NCBI GenBank assembly: GCA_946406095.1
Contig: CAMJJO010000029.1
Location: forward strand, 1 to 14,821
Reading direction: 5' to 3'
DNA length: 14,821 nt
DNA from: an uncultured Bacteroidales bacterium
Lineage (GTDB): Bacteria > Bacteroidota > Bacteroidia > Bacteroidales > UBA932
Positions 13,465 to 14,821 of this stretch are shown in pieces; the first letter of the stretch is position 1, and each line of letters opens with the position of its first letter. The position numbers and the translations under genes are program-made. The notes under the pieces are model-generated. The model searched no databases. It was not told the DNA's origin and saw nothing but the letters and a program-made list of their open reading frames with translations.

Positions 13465-14821
13465 ATGCGTAATTTTATTAAAGTTTCAATTGTCGGGGCG
13501 ATAGCCCTCGCATCCGTTGCCTGCAACACCAAAGAGGCGTTGCGGGACAACGCGGTTAATCCGAACTACGATCCCCAGACCAAGGAGGTCACCACGCAGT
13601 TCGTGATCAGTGTCAACACCAGCACTCCACAGACCAAGATGAAGCCCGAAGCCGTGCAGCAGGCAAGCAATTTCCGCGGAATCGATAATGGTCACGTGCT
13701 CCTCTTCAAATCCTATAATGGAACTACATCTTTAAAGTACGTGCTTGATCCAAGCCTCAAGGCAGAAAAGGATTATCCTTTTGCGACGCTTATGTCTTCC
13801 GGAGATATTACCGCTTCCGCCAACAAGACCACCAGTTCCAACCGTATTCTTCAGATGTCGGTGCCTACGGGAGTCAATTCCGTCATGGTTTATGGCATAG
13901 CTCCGAAAGAAGGTGCCCACAATGCTGAAGGTCATATGGATTATGTGGTTTCGGACACTCCTTCGAACACCTCATTCACCCTTGCCCGCAGGATTGGTGA
14001 CACTGATGCCGATATTACTGCCTACGATCAGACCGGTGCCCTGATGGCATTTGTGCTCAACCGTATACTGGATAGCCAATGCTCTGCGCTGACTACAGCA
14101 GATCCTGCCTATCTTATATATACCGAACTCGACCCCATTTCCTGGCGTGAACTGGGCATCCTCTATGAGAATAACAACGGTCATCTTCATGGGACCACCA
14201 TTCCTTTTGGCGGTGTGACCACGGCCCGCCCGCTTACTGCTCTTGAGGAATCCCTCGGCCGTGCATATTCCGAGTTTACCTACATCAAGCCCGGCGAATA
14301 CCGCGCAGGCTCATCCACTGCTATAAAGAAGATGATTCAGGATATGTACAGTGTCGTGACATCCATCATTAGTGCAACCCCCGGCAATGCGGAGGAAGCC
14401 AATGCCCAGCGCCTTGCCAATACAATCGAGACTCGCATCAATAACTATTTCAATGGCAGTTGGGAGTACAAATCCATCTCTGATATACATACATATGTCG
14501 TTACTACCAGCAGCCTTTTGACTGAGACTCAATGGACAGACCAGTTTAGCTCAGCCAAGGACCTTAACAAGTATCCATACGTTGACTTCAACATCCCTGA
14601 GGGAGCGGCTCAGCTTGAATATGACAATACAACCGGAAAAATGGGTTACAGGCATCCCAATCAGGCACTCCTGAATGCCGGCGTCGACTATGACCCCAGA
14701 AACTATTCCTATCCTGTGGAACTTGCCTATTGCGTAAACTCTCCCATCCGTATTTCTACGAAGGACGGCCTGGTCGTTGGCGATTTCGTCAACGGTGTGG
14801 ATCCTTGGAAACTTGACGCAG
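13465..14821 (+). CDS. Mfa1-like major fimbrillin, type V pilus subunit (C-terminus cut by window edge)
   Basis: The frame is open from ATG 13465 to the end of the window (452 residues seen). A signal peptide ends in lipobox SVAC (Cys20), as type V pilins are exported as lipoproteins before protease maturation. The FRGID motif at about 70-74, followed by a HVLLFKSY strand, is typical of Bacteroidota fimbrillins, and YPVELAYCVNSPIRIS (about 416-431) matches the conserved C-terminal-domain segment of the Mfa1 family. Arg27 and Arg71 are candidates for the arginine cleavage site that frees the donor-strand groove in P. gingivalis pilins. The family's usual length is around 500-600, so perhaps 50-150 residues are missing. 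It follows the FimB/Mfa2-like gene after 25 bases with no Shine-Dalgarno. Tip subunits would be expected beyond the window. Confidence 0.9.
   Translation, partial: MRNFIKVSIVGAIALASVACNTKEALRDNAVNPNYDPQTKEVTTQFVISVNTSTPQTKMKPEAVQQASNFRGIDNGHVLLFKSYNGTTSLKYVLDPSLKAEKDYPFATLMSSGDITASANKTTSSNRILQMSVPTGVNSVMVYGIAPKEGAHNAEGHMDYVVSDTPSNTSFTLARRIGDTDADITAYDQTGALMAFVLNRILDSQCSALTTADPAYLIYTELDPISWRELGILYENNNGHLHGTTIPFGGVTTARPLTALEESLGRAYSEFTYIKPGEYRAGSSTAIKKMIQDMYSVVTSIISATPGNAEEANAQRLANTIETRINNYFNGSWEYKSISDIHTYVVTTSSLLTETQWTDQFSSAKDLNKYPYVDFNIPEGAAQLEYDNTTGKMGYRHPNQALLNAGVDYDPRNYSYPVELAYCVNSPIRISTKDGLVVGDFVNGVDPWKLDA

Noticed and set aside
1..14821. CRISPR array, tRNA, insertion sequence or phage genes
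   Set aside because: No direct-repeat array, cloverleaf-like segment, transposase or integrase sequence was seen on either strand.

Overview
The window looks like a Bacteroidales (Bacteroidota) chromosome. It carries a type V pilus locus (Mfa1/FimB-type fimbrillins plus a DUF3575/OmpA-like protein), GlnRS as the glutamine charging enzyme, SPII lipoproteins, starts with no clear Shine-Dalgarno, and promoter elements of the Bacteroidota form (TTG, about 20 nt, TAnnTTTG). The genus cannot be resolved from the sequence. Coding DNA is fairly GC-rich and the single real intergenic gap is AT-rich.

Layout. Two divergent transcription units leave a 141-bp AT-rich gap (10552-10692). Leftward (minus strand, 10551 to beyond base 1) is an eight-gene, extremely compact operon: glnS, a Wzx-like flippase, an FrhB-like iron-sulfur/flavin reductase, a polysaccharide pyruvyl transferase family protein, a GT4 glycosyltransferase, a GH89 alpha-N-acetylglucosaminidase lipoprotein, a DUF819 membrane protein and a PlsC-like acyltransferase cut by the window edge. 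Every junction is an overlap (1, 4, 4, 8, 11 and 1 nt) or a one-base gap, so the eight genes very likely share one transcript and are translationally coupled. Rightward (plus strand, 10693 to beyond 14821) is a pilus operon: DUF3575/OmpA-like protein, FimB/Mfa2-like subunit and Mfa1-like major fimbrillin, the last cut by the window edge.

How they may work together. The flippase, FrhB-like protein, pyruvyl transferase and GT4 form a recognisable surface-glycan cassette, but no polymerase (Wzy) or initiating sugar-phosphate transferase is in the window. It may therefore make a short lipid-linked glycan (for a glycolipid, capsule repeat or protein glycosylation), or depend on genes elsewhere. 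The GH89 lipoprotein, DUF819 membrane protein and acyltransferase follow in the same transcript, which joins glycan synthesis, glycan trimming or salvage, transport and lipid acylation behind an essential aminoacyl-tRNA synthetase gene. That arrangement is the most unusual thing here. The joint function is inference; the family assignments are strong.

No tRNA, rRNA, CRISPR array, insertion sequence or convincing terminator was seen. No gene-free stretch exceeds 300 bases.
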